The notes under the pieces: generated by a model
What the model was told of the DNA's origin: nothing
Seen by the model: only the letters and a program-made list of their open reading frames with translations
Database searches by the model: none
DNA from: Lamellibrachia satsuma
Lineage: Eukaryota; Annelida; Polychaeta; Sabellida; Siboglinidae
DNA: 64,000 bases
Assembly (NCBI GenBank): GCA_033239005.1
Contig: BSQZ01000034.1
Span: 1,799,001-1,863,000 of the forward strand
Direction of reading: 5' to 3'
Translations under genes and position numbers: made by a program
Part shown: piece by piece, positions 38,010 through 50,010 of the stretch
Layout: the number at the start of each line of letters is the position of its first letter
Numbering within the stretch: position 1 is the stretch's first letter

Positions 38010-38228
38010 TGTGCTGGGAAGCATTCAGCCATGCTGCAATTACTGCACTTTTCGTTCATATGTATCCACCATTGTCTATAACCAGATACACACGTACACA
38101 GCTGCGTGAACTGAGACAATGTGGAATGAAGGGAATTGCCCAAACTTCGAAATGGCAGCATGTGGATTCGAACCCGGTTCTCTCGACAGAATCCGACGTT
38201 GTAACCGCTGAGCCACGGCTTCCCATTG
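38010..38228 (-). mobile_element. tRNA-derived SINE with intact A and B boxes, tail type 2
   Basis: Read on the minus strand, the head contains TGGCTCAGCGG, matching the A-box consensus, and GGTTCGAATCC, matching the B box. Then a central domain (CATTTCGAAGTTTGGGCAAT) and the GGCTGAATGCTTCCCA tail. It is the best-preserved pol III promoter in the window. Not a functional tRNA: the 3' half continues into SINE body without a closing acceptor stem. Confidence 0.82.
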
Positions 38229-38984
38229 GTTAATGGTCGTCGGAAAATTATGTTGTTCAGTCGTGTGATGAAACGAAACGCTTTTTAGAATTTCCGTAAA
38301 TCGATATTCATTCACAGCTGCATACACGATCAATTCTTATATAATTATGTACGAATAAACATTAGTGTTTAAACTGACGTACGTCAGTTTCAATGTACGT
38401 GACACAGCCAACTCTCAAGCAGAAAGCCGTAGCCTCATTGCGCGAACAACCGTTTCACTGTTAACCGGTGATACGTTGTCAGTGTCGAAAGAAAACAGTT
38501 GAAACTCATCACAGGTGACAGTTGTTTCCGCAACGTTTTTTCCGACTCGCCAAGCAGTGGCGGCGGAAAGTGTAACGACACGAGAGAAAAACACTGGCAA
38601 CAGTAGTGAACTGACGTCACACCCCCTTCGCTTCGCTGGATTCGACGCCATTGCAATATATAGCACTCGTCACCCGAACAGTCCTGAAGTATCCTTGTGG
38701 GAATCATATACAATTTGCGGAGGAACTAAGCAGTATACGTCACTGCACCGTGCTGTGGGTTTTTGTGGACCCTCCGTTGTAACGGGAGTGTCAACACATC
38801 TTAAATAACGTATGACTATGAATCTAGGTTATATAGGCCTACATAATAAATCGTCGTATATATATATTTTGGCTAGCAGATTTTACATATCACCCAAAAC
38901 GTCCATCCATTTGAATAAAAAAAATGTAGATGGAGATATAGGTATTTATGTTTTACCACCAGACATGTATGGAGAACATGGACG

Positions 38985-39665
38985 TATATTAAAGATGCAC
39001 TGGCCAATGAAAGTGATAAATAAAGAGCTGTACAACCACGCTTCTATGTCACCAATATCAGACGACATCAAGATGAGACGACGGGGACGCACTTAGAAGA
39101 GACGGGAATAGCAACACAAACGTAGCACTAACCTGAGCCCGGAAGGTGAAAGGGAAATAGTAGGCCAACATCAACACGGAAAAGACTGTAGCGAGAAACC
39201 AACATGGAGAAGGACTGTAGAGAGAAACCAACATGGAGAAGGACTGTAGAGAGAAACCAACACGGAGAAGGACTGTAGAGAGAAACCAACACGGAGAAGG
39301 ACTGTAGAGAGAAACCAACACGGAGAAGGACTGTAGAGAGAAACCAACACGGAGAAGGACTGTAGAGAGAAACCAACACGGAGAAGGACTGTAGAGAGAA
39401 ACCAACACGGAGAAGGACTGTAGAGAGAAACCAACATGGAGAAGGACTGTAGAGAGAAACCAACATGAAGAAGGACTGTAGAGAGAAATCAAGATGGAGA
39501 AAGACTGTATAGAGAAACCAACATGGAGAAGGACTGTAGAGAGAAACCAACTGGGATACAGTTCTTGGAAGATGGCAGAGAACACACCTAGATATCGTAG
39601 GAAATGGCGGAAGTTCCTAAGTCGCCAACCATAGGATACGACGAGGATAAGTAGGCGAGTACCAG
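38985..39665 (+). mobile_element. LINE polymerase 3' fragment containing a minisatellite
   Basis: Frames give VINKELYNHASMSPISDDIK, then degraded GHVLRR-like sequence and, after the 29-bp array, SSWKMAENTPRYRRKWRKF. This is the order found at the C-terminus of non-LTR polymerases. The part that would encode TWRRTVERETN has been amplified into the array at 39170-39550. Confidence 0.75.
39170..39550 (+). repeat. 29-bp minisatellite inside a LINE fragment
   Basis: About 13 units of CATGGAGAAGGACTGTAGAG plus AGAAACCAA. The unit corresponds to the codons for TWRRTVERETN of the surrounding LINE fragment. Confidence 0.94.
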
Positions 39666-40464
39666 ACGTGTATTCCAGGTAACATGGTTGCCTTAAACGG
39701 TAAGCAACGCCGAATTCGAGCGGCAGCCACACGACCAGTTGTGTTTTCATCGCCGAACGCTACAGCGGCGAAAGTATCCCTGGCCGAATTGCTACAGTAC
39801 ATGAGGGTGTAAATAGTTTATCAGTTTAACAGCCAGCGACCTCTTTCAGTTAGACCCGACCACGTCTTGTCTCCCGTCGAATTCCGCGGCGGTGTTCCCT
39901 TTGCGCCGTTGAACTGATAAAATTCGGCACAGAGGTTGGGAATGCTTGCTGAACCCGAGTCCAACAGGAACGCTCATCGAGGAACCGAGAGAATCCGTCA
40001 TTCATAGGTAATACGGAATGCAACAAACGCTCATCAACTGACACGATTTGAGCTAATTTGCCTGTTTTGCTTATGCAAAGAAAATTAATTTGGGTGATAC
40101 AAAAAATTGGTGGAAAATTGTCTCAACGACAACGTCGTCGGATGCTGATATGTGCCAAGTTTAACCTTATTTGACTGTTGATGACGACAACCGACTCCGT
40201 ATAATGGAGAAACACCAAACGGTCAAGGTTGGAAGCAAGCATCTAAGCATGTTGTAAAGCTTTGAAATAAAAATTGCACATTGTAAGCATGGCCACCAGA
40301 AACGCAGCCAACCCAGTTAAAACTGTCAAACAGATCAAGGACGTAACCCAAAACGCCTTTTGGACAAAGCGACATCGTCGCGGGCAGCTTGCCACAGTCA
40401 TTTTCATTCATTTTATCAAGTATGTGGCAGAATTAACAGAGCCGCGTCATCGTTGCTTCTGCCG

Positions 40465-40735
40465 TGATTAATGTGGTCGGGAGATGGCGGCCACCGCAGG
40501 TTGCACATTTACCCCCCCCCCCGTGTGAGATGTTTGACTTCCCCTGACATAGACACCAGTTAGAAAGAACCAATGGCTTTAAGTGTCTCATCCGAGAAAC
40601 ACAGCCAATGTGAGGTGGACGAAATTGCCCAAGTTTCAAAACTTGAATAAGCGGACTCGAACTCTGGTCTCCTAAATGTGTGCATAAACCGCCGAGCTAC
40701 CGGCACTCCCGGGGGGGGGGTGATACTGCCATACC
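40465..40735 (-). mobile_element. tRNA-derived SINE, tail type 1, with head
   Basis: On the minus strand the head reads GGTAGCTCGGCGGTTTATGC with a B-box-like GAGTTCGAGTCC. Then GTTTTGAAACTTGGGCAATT, the central domain, and a tail ending GCAACCTGCGGTGGC. A/C runs at both ends. Confidence 0.8.
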
Positions 40736-41135
40736 CCCCTGGGCCGGCACTCTAACCGCCAAGCAGGTCTCCCCTTGACGACATCGCCGCACTGCATGAC
40801 ACAGACACGGCCATAACCACACAACACATACTACATGTGTGGCCAGGAAGACGCCTCAACCCGCCTGACACCATCGCCTTTATCGGCTTCTCGGTTGACG
40901 CATCTGCGTGCTGAGTCATTCAGGACTCCCGCGTCAGAACGTTGTCTTTCCATTGAAAACTTAGAATATAAACTCGGCGGGAGGGCACTGCATACAGCAG
41001 AAAAATATTAAAATTGTTCTTTAGAAAGTAATGATTACGTGTTATTTGTAAGTGGAAAACAAACGATTGACGTCACACAAGGAACAGTTGGTTTCAGTAC
41101 TATGTTCTGCCCTTTGACGAGTCGGTGATAATTAC

Positions 41136-41150
41136 GCACTCACTCACTCA

Positions 41151-41241
<91 letters not shown>
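41136..41241 (+). repeat. (GCAC)n microsatellite
   Basis: CACT units, then about 25 GCAC units. Confidence 0.97.
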
Positions 41242-42003
41242 TACATTTCATTCTCTTGGTCGTCTATTAATGCAAGAAAAATAGTAGTAGTGGCAAGTTG
41301 CTGCCTGTCGCCATCGCGGTGATCGTCAACAACGTTGTTTAAACGTTAGGCAGCGACGCCTAATTGGTTACGACACGTGATATTGCCGCGCAGTTGTGAC
41401 TGGTTTATGAGGTTCTTGAACGGCACAACATGCATTCGTCAACTGACGCCGCCTTCGTGCGCGTGCTAATGGAGGCCGGATTATGTCTCACGTTGTTATT
41501 CTGATCGTCATTTACCAGAGACGCATCGTAACACGACGGAATAGAAATTGCCCAGCCTGATGGTGCTCAACGCGCAGGGAGCGAACATTACTCGTCGGGT
41601 GTTGCCGGTGGAATAAACAGTGTAAATCACCCACTCTTTATGTATTCTGAAACGCCGCCAGCCTGCGAGATGAGACGGGGCGAGTCGGGCTGGTGGCGGT
41701 AGCCCGTTTAGTTGGACTCCGGAGACTTATTGCAGGCTCGCAGCGCCTCCTGTGTGGTGATGTAGTGTAGACGTTCCCGCAATAAAACCGAGCCCGAAAC
41801 CAACATAGCTCGACCTTCTCCCCTGAGCACAACCACGCCATTAAACGCACCTCCGGGTCCGCGTTCCCTCCAGTATATGTCGCTTGTTACCCTTTATCTG
41901 TCCCTCCGTCCTTCCGTCCGTCCACCCACCCACTCATTCATCCATGCATCCATTTACTGTTTTAATGTATCAAACATGTATTGCCTATGCAACTTCGCAA
42001 ATG

Positions 42004-42005
42004 AT

Positions 42006-42080
<75 letters not shown>

Positions 42081-42084
42081 CACC
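42004..42084 (+). repeat. (GCAC)n microsatellite near slit LRR 4
   Basis: About 19 GCAC units ending 61 bp before the LRR 4 exon. Confidence 0.97.
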
Positions 42085-42144
42085 GACTGATACATTATAA
42101 TGTCGTCGTTGTTTTACGTTGTTGACTGAGACGATTTGTTGCAG

Positions 42145-42216
42145 GGACCTGAGCTACAACCTGCTGAAGGTGATCAGTCGCAAGACCCTCAAAGGTGCTC
42201 CTCTCATGCGCAACTT
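42145..42216 (+). CDS. slit: slit exon: D1 LRR 4
   Basis: A 72-nt exon coding DLSYNLLKVISRKTLKG then APLMRNL, the fourth D1 LRR; human SLIT2 has DLSENQIQAIPRKAFRG here. The acceptor is GTTGCAG and the donor GTGAGT, with phase 2 joins on both sides. It stands alone between the 12.9-kb intron upstream and a 5.9-kb intron downstream. A (GCAC)n microsatellite ends only about 60 bp before the acceptor. Confidence 0.96.
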
Positions 42217-42807
42217 GTGAGTACCCGTCATTCGTATCGTATATTCCGCATATATTTGTAGGAGGCTCTCCGATTGGACCGCTTGCTTTGGTGCAAACAA
42301 AAGCGTCGCTACGAAATTCCCTTTGTTAAATTCGGTTGTGTTATTTTATACCAATTTGACGAGCTAGATAATAGATAACAAATCAACATATTTATGCGAA
42401 AAATGTCGTCTGAATTTACGTTGCAACGGTTTTTTTTACTAAACACAAGATTTCCACGTCCATATCTTTTGGTTTGACGTGACCGGAAATGTGGGTCCAT
42501 AATCCTTCAGAACAGTGGATTTTAGATTTCAATGAAATTGCACATTTTCGACGTCCCATTAAAATGTCACTGTAGTGTGCGTCTAATGTCGTCACGGTTT
42601 CGTGACAATGATTCTGAAAACACACTAGCATGTAAAGAAATCAATGATTTTTAAAATGTAAGTCCTATAACTATACATAATGTGACATAGGCAAGCTTCA
42701 TCAGGTGCCTTTCAAGTCAGGACATTGCTCAGTTGTATTACCACATTGTCGATAATACCCATAAAGCAGACATTGTACTGTCAACCGCTTGAGCCTAGGT
42801 CTAAGTT

Positions 42808-43030
42808 ATACTGTGAAGGATCAACGTAGACTGGAGACCAGAGGACAATAAATGAATGGGACAGATATCTGCAGATTGTGTAGATACTAGCAAAGTGAAT
42901 ATGTTTCAAAACAAAATTGACATATATCTCAGGAGGGTAGGTTACACATAGATAAAAAAAAATGTTAGACTCTCGATAAGCCAATGGCTTCCTTGTCCAG
43001 TGGTCAGCTGGCCCTTTGCCATGGATGACA
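42808..43030 (+). mobile_element. LINE 3' fragment, family B copy 2
   Basis: One frame reads SADCVDTSKVNMFQNKIDIY, then LRRVGYT and a stop, the C-terminal end of the same polymerase family as 58745-58998. The 3' sequence TAGACTCTCGATAAGC is shared. Confidence 0.8.
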
Positions 43031-43352
43031 GCGATATATAATTATGTGAGTGATCCCCTTTTCAAACTCGTTTTATCGCAACTTCATCGAATACGTCTCC
43101 AAGAAGTTGAACTGGTGCTGAAATGACCAAATCTGTTGGAGTCGTATGTAAAGCCGAACAAAACGAATACAGTAACCTGGGGAAGCGAGGCCCCCCAAGG
43201 CAAACTTTCAAATAGTACACCATTAAACTAGTTTAACATGTCTTTAATGTGTTCACATTATGGACATATATGTGTGTTACCCATTGGTATTTTCAGTAAA
43301 TAAAAAATGTAGCTGAGTTGCATTTGAAAAATAGTAAGAGTACCCAAAAAAA

Positions 43353-43798
<446 letters not shown>

Positions 43799-46097
43799 AC
43801 AGACACAATTTGTGTCTTAACACAGTGTACACAAAACGCAACATACTAGTGCCCATTTTGCATTGTTTGACTTGTCAACTGATTAATGATATTGTAATGT
43901 CATCAATTAAGTCAACGATTTACATTGCTGGTGAGTTTCACCATTTTACTATTGGCAAAATATTAGACCAGTGCATATAGGCTAATGGTGCATAATGATA
44001 AAAGGTTAAACAAACACACTGATTTCATAACGTCTGCCTCGTGTTGCTGAGCTTTCAGGGTGGGTATCACATAGAAGTTAGCTTAATTTTGCATCAGATT
44101 TGGGGACGTTCAGATTTTTGCATTTTGCGTACGTGATGCCCCAGGTTACCCTACTGCTCTACAATAAACTTATCTGTATTTAAAACTCGTTTGCCTGGAT
44201 TTTTGGGCATTTATCTTAATTTTTTTGAAATTGAAAAAAAATTAATGTATGTGTCACGCTTGAGAGGTAAACTAAGCGCTCTTAGAACCTTTCAGATAAC
44301 CACCGTACGTGATTAAAACCATATAGTACTTTTCATTCATAATCGCGTCCCAGCGCCGTTGTGTTGTCCACCCAGTGGTCAAACAGTTCAGGGCCCAGGG
44401 TAATAGGTCTATGATTGTTGTCAGTGATTTACAGACAGCCGCGACGGCAGATCTGCCCCGTGTAATTTAGATTAGACGTACGTTTTAATAGAACCGACCG
44501 ATGATATCATGCTATTATCGCCCGCTTTCCCGTGACGAGCGGTCGGGGGGCATTCACTGTGTATACACCGCCAATTACGTATCAACGAACGCCTTTATCG
44601 CTGTCGTATAATAATAGTCATAAAGTCGTTAAACTGACATGGACATTTTTGGCCGTGACGGTGACATATCAATTACAGGCCGGTTCCCACATGACAGACA
44701 CCGTGTGGGTTATTTCAAGCCCCGGTTTCGATTGCCAATCTCTGATACGCTCTTAACTGCGGTTCGTTACACAACGCCTAGGCCTACCAGTTAAACACGT
44801 TCCAATGTTGTCCAACAGGTGCATAGCTGTTAATTTCACAACACGGTGCGTCAAAGCTAACCAACCATACGTACTTTGGAAAAGTTCCTTCCCTCGTAAT
44901 TGTAATGCTGGAATAAACATTAAAAAAACTCATACATGCCCTCTACCCTAACTTTATTTAACAATGCAATTCTATGCTTTATGTGTATACTAGCCGAGTC
45001 ACCGCTGCCCGGCGTTGGACAGGAGAAAAAGCACTACCCAATAAAATGTTGGTAGGTCAGTGCGAAAGGTACTGACTACCTCGTGCCCCCAAAATCACGT
45101 ACACCTGTCGGTTTCACGAAACGTTCGTACCGTACGAAGGAACTTGTGTGGACGTTTGACGTAGATTACTTAACTCGGAACATTCGTAGAAAACACGCAG
45201 TGTTGCTAGTAATTGTACGTAACTATAAACTCCTGAGACAAATAATTTACGTCAAACGCCCACAATCGTAATATCTCCACCCTGGGGAATTTATATTTTT
45301 TTCATGTAGGCACACCGTCCCCGTGGGCCCCGGGGTTCGCCCACCAAATTCCAGCCCCATACATGCGAAACTGACGGAGATATGAAGGAACAGACAGACA
45401 CAGCCACAAACTACCTTATAGTAGACGTTTACTCTTGAATACACCCTGATGTCATTGGACACTTGCCCACTATCAGTCCAAAACACTATTAGTTGTACAC
45501 CAGCTACACGATGTTAAATACAAACACCCGGTGTCGATGCCGCAACCAGTGACACGAGGACCCGCACAGTGACGTTTTGAGACGACTCCTAATTCTTCGA
45601 GAAAACAATCAATAAGAAGAGCACTCCGAAGACCGCTGACTCCTCGTGGAACATTAACATTCTGCGAACGTCTTCGCTTTGTTCCGCTGACGCTGTCCGT
45701 TCCGTTCCCCCTGTTGATGGACGTTTACAATGTATCAACGCTATTCAAACAGACGCTGTCGTAAATACTGCATGTAGATGAATAATTGGTTTTGCCCATA
45801 TCGGGGCATTGTATAATACAAACAAGGGACATTGCATGCATTACCCCTATAGCCCGTTTGATTTGCACCCACAGTCCACTTGCCAAAATGTGTACAATGT
45901 ATTGAGTTACCGTGCTTTTCTTTATTGATGTAAGTGGCCTTTAAGGATCTTGCCGCCCAGTGGAAATTCACTATATCCTACTGTCCCGTATACAGTCGAA
46001 CAAGCCGTGCTCTCTTCCTCTGTGTGGCTTCTTATTTATGTGCTCTATTTTTTTTACTCCTTGATATTGTTTACCCAATTGTTCCAAAAAGTATCCC

Positions 46098-46190
46098 CTC
46101 CCTCTCTCGCTCCCTCGTTCCCTCGCTCCGTCTGTCCGTCCGTCCCTCGCTCCCTCGCTCCCTCCCTCCCTCCCTCCCTCCCTCTGTCCA
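46098..46190 (+). repeat. (CCCT)n-rich tract
   Basis: CCCT units with GTCCGTC interruptions. Confidence 0.9.
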
Positions 46191-48082
46191 CCTTTTATTA
46201 GAAATCTCATTTACTTTACAAGAACCTACGTTGAATGCTCCGAATATTTCATCTGCTTCGTTCAGTAAGTCCGCCGACGAAGGCTGTGTGAAACAGCCGA
46301 AATATTCGGATAATTCTGTCAAATGTTTTATGGGGTAAATAAGAGTGTCCATGATCATTTACCCACTGAGCACCGTTACATAAGTTTCCCTTTGAAAACC
46401 ATTCCATCTTTTTATATGCAAAACAAGTTAGGGAAAACCGCATTTGGAAAGAGAATCTTTGCGGAGAGTAAATTCACCCACTGGTGTGTTATTTTGTTCC
46501 GTCGGAATCGATTGGTTTCCGCATCAAAGTCCTTCGTTTAGACGGTGACACATTGTACCTAATTGATGATTCCTTGTTCTTGCTATGGGAACGAGCCGGA
46601 GAAAAGCACAGTATGTTCGCCGCCCTGAACTCGGGACCTACACCCGCGTTGGAGTCCCGACATGGAGTCTACGCTGTCGGTATTATATACGAGGGCGTCT
46701 CGATCACAGATGTAAGGTGTCGTAGCTGGTTAGACCGAACATTCGTCAGCGCTTCAACAGGCACATGCGCTTCAAAGGCAGCCTCTAGTGTTCCTCCATT
46801 CGGGAGAGGCAATCGGGTGCTACATCTGACCGAAACAGACAGTTATGTCTACAGCACAGTCTCATTCCATGGTTTTGAAGTCGATGTTAAATATGTTCGT
46901 GATGGCCTGCTTGGAATACGGCATGTATTTAGCGGGCTATCGTGGCGATTGGGGCAATTGGGCAACGTTCGAGTAATTGCTCAACGTGGCTGTTTCTGCC
47001 ATAATCCGTCACGTTTTCGGTGCGCTCCGCCCAGCATAAAATAGTTGTTTTGTTGTTAAAAATAAGAGAGTAGAACTTGTATACTTACAGAACACTACGG
47101 CTACGATTGACTGTCGCATCTACGCCTCATCTACATCCCGCGTGAATAATGGATCACGCACATGGGGGTATCGTGAAAGCTTTGTTTGCTGCCGAAATAA
47201 TTGCGGGCCTACAATCCTATTCACGAAATAGCTAACGTGGCTTGTGGATAACATCCGCCCTTAATTTTAAATGATGTCTAACTTTAGTTTAACGCTTTAA
47301 AAATATCTTTGGTCATCTTGGTACATAACCTGAGTTGGATTTGGTAGAAATCGGGTTACACGCATAAGAAACCTGTTGAGAAAGATTGGAAAGCGCGTTC
47401 AAAATGTCAGTAACGAGTTGACCGACATTGAGAAACAAACTACACAAACTACATGATAAACATGTATTGCATTGTACATGACGACTCAATAATAATAACA
47501 ACGAAAAATGAGAACAAATACTGGTTACGAACTGGCATTTTGCAAGAATGGAAAACGCCCCCAAGCGGAAAACCAACAAATCAAAATACACTAATTCGGA
47601 GTGGAGCAGACGACAAAATAAGAGTTGAGCTGACACTTAAATAAGATATTCACAGATAACAGTCGAACGCCTCATGTTCATTTTTATGAGGTGCTATGCA
47701 GTGTGTATGGGCAATACTTGTAATGTGATTCTAGAAGGGGAATGCTTGAAACCAGTGATATTTTCATTGGCGAAAAGGCGACGCCATAAATGTTGCAGAT
47801 AGACACATCCAGTCACCGAGCACATCACTCATCACATTGTCTTGGCACTTGGCTTAGGTCATGGTTAGGCCTTAGTTAGGGCTAGGCTTCGGCATCTAAA
47901 TTATAATGGTTGGCAAACAACCAGTTCTGCATAGTCGTATGACTTATTCAGTTATTTAGCTTGTCGTTTATAACTATATCATACATCTTCAAGTTTTGTG
48001 ATCAAGTTACGACTCGCTGACATTATTACTAGTAGTACTGTTACGACTAGTTTTATTTTTAGTAATATTAATTTTTTTTCAG

Positions 48083-48154
48083 ACAACTGGACAATAACCA
48101 GATAACTTGCATCACGGATTCAGCCCTCAAAGGACTCAAGGATATGGAAATTTT
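48083..48154 (+). CDS. slit: slit exon: D1 LRR 5
   Basis: A 72-nt exon coding QLDNNQITCITDSALKG then LKDMEIL, the fifth D1 LRR. QLDNNQITC is identical to the fly Slit string. The acceptor follows a T-rich tract (TTTTTTTTCAG) and the donor is GTAAGT. The exon sits at the point where CpG becomes scarce on the 3' side. The following intron is only 207 bp. Confidence 0.97.
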
Positions 48155-48361
48155 GTAAGTACAAACACATTTATGTGAATGATTACACAATAAAATGTGT
48201 GTTTGTGTGTTAATGAAATAATGAGTTAATTTGTTCTTCAATGAATTATAAAATAAATAAGAGATTCTTAAATGTTATTTTTTCATGTTGAAGCACATGT
48301 GCATATGATTTATTACAAAATGAACCTACCTCTTGTAGCTAAAATATTGCTTACGTTTCAG

Positions 48362-48433
48362 AACGATCAACAAAAACAACATAACAAATCTGCCGAAGGA
48401 TATTTTTGCTAATATGAACAAATTGCGGATAAT
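48362..48433 (+). CDS. slit: slit exon: D1 LRR 6
   Basis: A 72-nt exon coding TINKNNITNLPKDIFANM then NKLRIM, the sixth D1 LRR, equivalent to TLNNNNIT in human and fly Slit. The acceptor is CGTTTCAG and the donor GTGAGT, phase 2 on both sides. It lies between short introns of 207 and 344 bp, making LRR5, LRR6 and the cap a tight three-exon cluster. Confidence 0.96.
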
Positions 48434-48777
48434 GTGAGTATAACCCTTTTTTACCAGTTAGATATTGAGTAAAACTTAGTAAAATATACTCATAAACATT
48501 GCAAAACTACTAAGGGTGAGCGCTAGCTATTTTGTTTTATTGAAGTGGTCAAATATGTACATATTACATTTTAAGTACATATTATTTTCTATAAAAGATT
48601 AAATACATTAGAGCATTAAATTGCATTTAGATAAATGAATAAATAAATAAAATTAGGCCCCAACCTGTACTGTGATATGCAGAAAAATGAAAATCAGAAT
48701 TTTAAAACAGACGACACAATGTTAATATAAAATTATCACTACCTCTGTGTATAACAATTTAACATGTCTGTTTGTAG

Positions 48778-48941
48778 GCGGATAGCTGACAATCAACTGG
48801 TGTGTGACTGTCACCTCCAGTGGCTGGCTCGCTGGCTCAGAAGGCAACCAACCCTTGCCCTCTTCAGCAAGTGTTCCTCGCCCAAACATCTACGCTCCAA
48901 CCTCATCGCTGAACTCCATGACTCTGACTTCACTTGCACAG
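48778..48941 (+). CDS. slit: slit exon: D1 LRRCT cap
   Basis: A 164-nt exon encoding the end of the last LRR and the cysteine-rich C-terminal cap of D1. It reads RIADNQLVCDCHLQWLARWL, then cysteines in FSKCSSP and FTCTG, giving the expected four LRRCT cysteines (CDC, KC, TC). The acceptor is TTTGTAG and the donor GTTAGT. It enters in phase 2 and leaves in phase 1, matching the phase change at this place. Fly Slit has LHDQEFKC where this has LHDSDFTC. A 4.9-kb intron follows. Confidence 0.97.
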
Positions 48942-49029
48942 GTTAGTTTTGTCTGTTTCTGGTGTAATATAAGTTAAAAGATTCAAATTGAGGATACCAA
49001 GAGTTGCTTTCAGGGATGGGCACAATATT

Positions 49030-49265
49030 GTTAAAGGTATTGCAAATACTTACAATACTTTTAAAAGTATTGCAAATACTTGCACTAACACATTGAGTAT
49101 TACAAATACTTGCAATACTTTTAAAAGTATTGCAAATACTTGCACTAACACATTGAGTATTACAAATACTTACAATACTTTTAAAAGTATTGCAAGTACT
49201 TGCACTAACACATTGAGTATTGCAAATAGTTGTAAAAGTATTGCAAATACCTTTGCAATACTTTC
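49030..49265 (+). repeat. 60-bp palindromic array
   Basis: About three units of 60 bp built from AAGTATTGCAAATACTTGCA and inverted copies (CAATACTTTTAAAAGTATTG), separated by CACTAACACATTGAG. Outlying pieces of the same motif occur at 49440-49530. Confidence 0.85.
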
Positions 49266-49844
49266 CCGCTCTGTAATATAATATATACATTGCTGGGGTT
49301 ATAGAAGCATTCTAATTTTCTTTATGTCATATTTGGCACATATACGTCCACGTTGTAATGGATTCTTAGGAGGAATAAAGCATAGAATTAAAAAACTATT
49401 GAAAACAACTGATACATCATTGTACTGCAGTACTTTGTAAAAGTATTGCAAAAGTATTGTGAGACAGAGTGTTTGTAATTTTGAAAGAAAGTATTGCAAG
49501 TACTTGCAATACTGTATTGCAAATTTCAAAAGTATGATTCACTGCTATCATTGGAGCCACCCAGCTATCATAGGAACTACTTTTTCATATGGTGTACTTA
49601 CTGTCTGTCCTAGTATGCATTTATAAGCAGTTTCTACAAAATAACAATAACTATAAAATGATGTAATTTAATTGGATTTTCCTGGATTCATTCTGTGATC
49701 TAATTGAGTTGCAGTGTTGGTTTGTAGATAATTGCTTGCTGATATGATGGACAATCTATATTTAACATGTTGTTCTTCTTCCATGAAGGGACTGGGTTAT
49801 TTGCAAGTGTATTTAGCGCTGTTTTAAAGTTCGTAAGTCTACAA

Positions 49845-50010
49845 CAGGTTACACATTTACCCCATCATGTGATCTTTTTACGCAGATGCCTGGTGGAAAG
49901 GACCAACAGCTATTAATGTCTCTTCCAAAAGACACAATCAAATTGGGGTGAATAAAGTTGCCCAAGCTTCGAAAAGAAAACTTCCTCTTGATCGCACTCT
50001 AAACCTTGTT
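49845..50010 (-). mobile_element. Decayed SINE, tail type 1
   Basis: Antisense copy with CAGGTTACACATTTACCCCA tail, AATTGGGGTGAATAAAGTTG and CCCAAGCTTCGAAA central domain. Head largely lost. CpGs have mostly decayed to TG/CA, unlike copies upstream of 48 kb. Confidence 0.7.

Noticed and set aside
38160..38228. Possible functional tRNA gene on the minus strand
   Set aside because: A and B boxes are good but the acceptor stem does not close and the sequence runs into a repeated SINE body and tail.
46484..47044. 186-codon non-repetitive open frame in a slit intron
   Set aside because: No recognisable domain or motif, and one frame of this length is about what chance gives over 64 kb in six frames. 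RNA-seq could reopen it.
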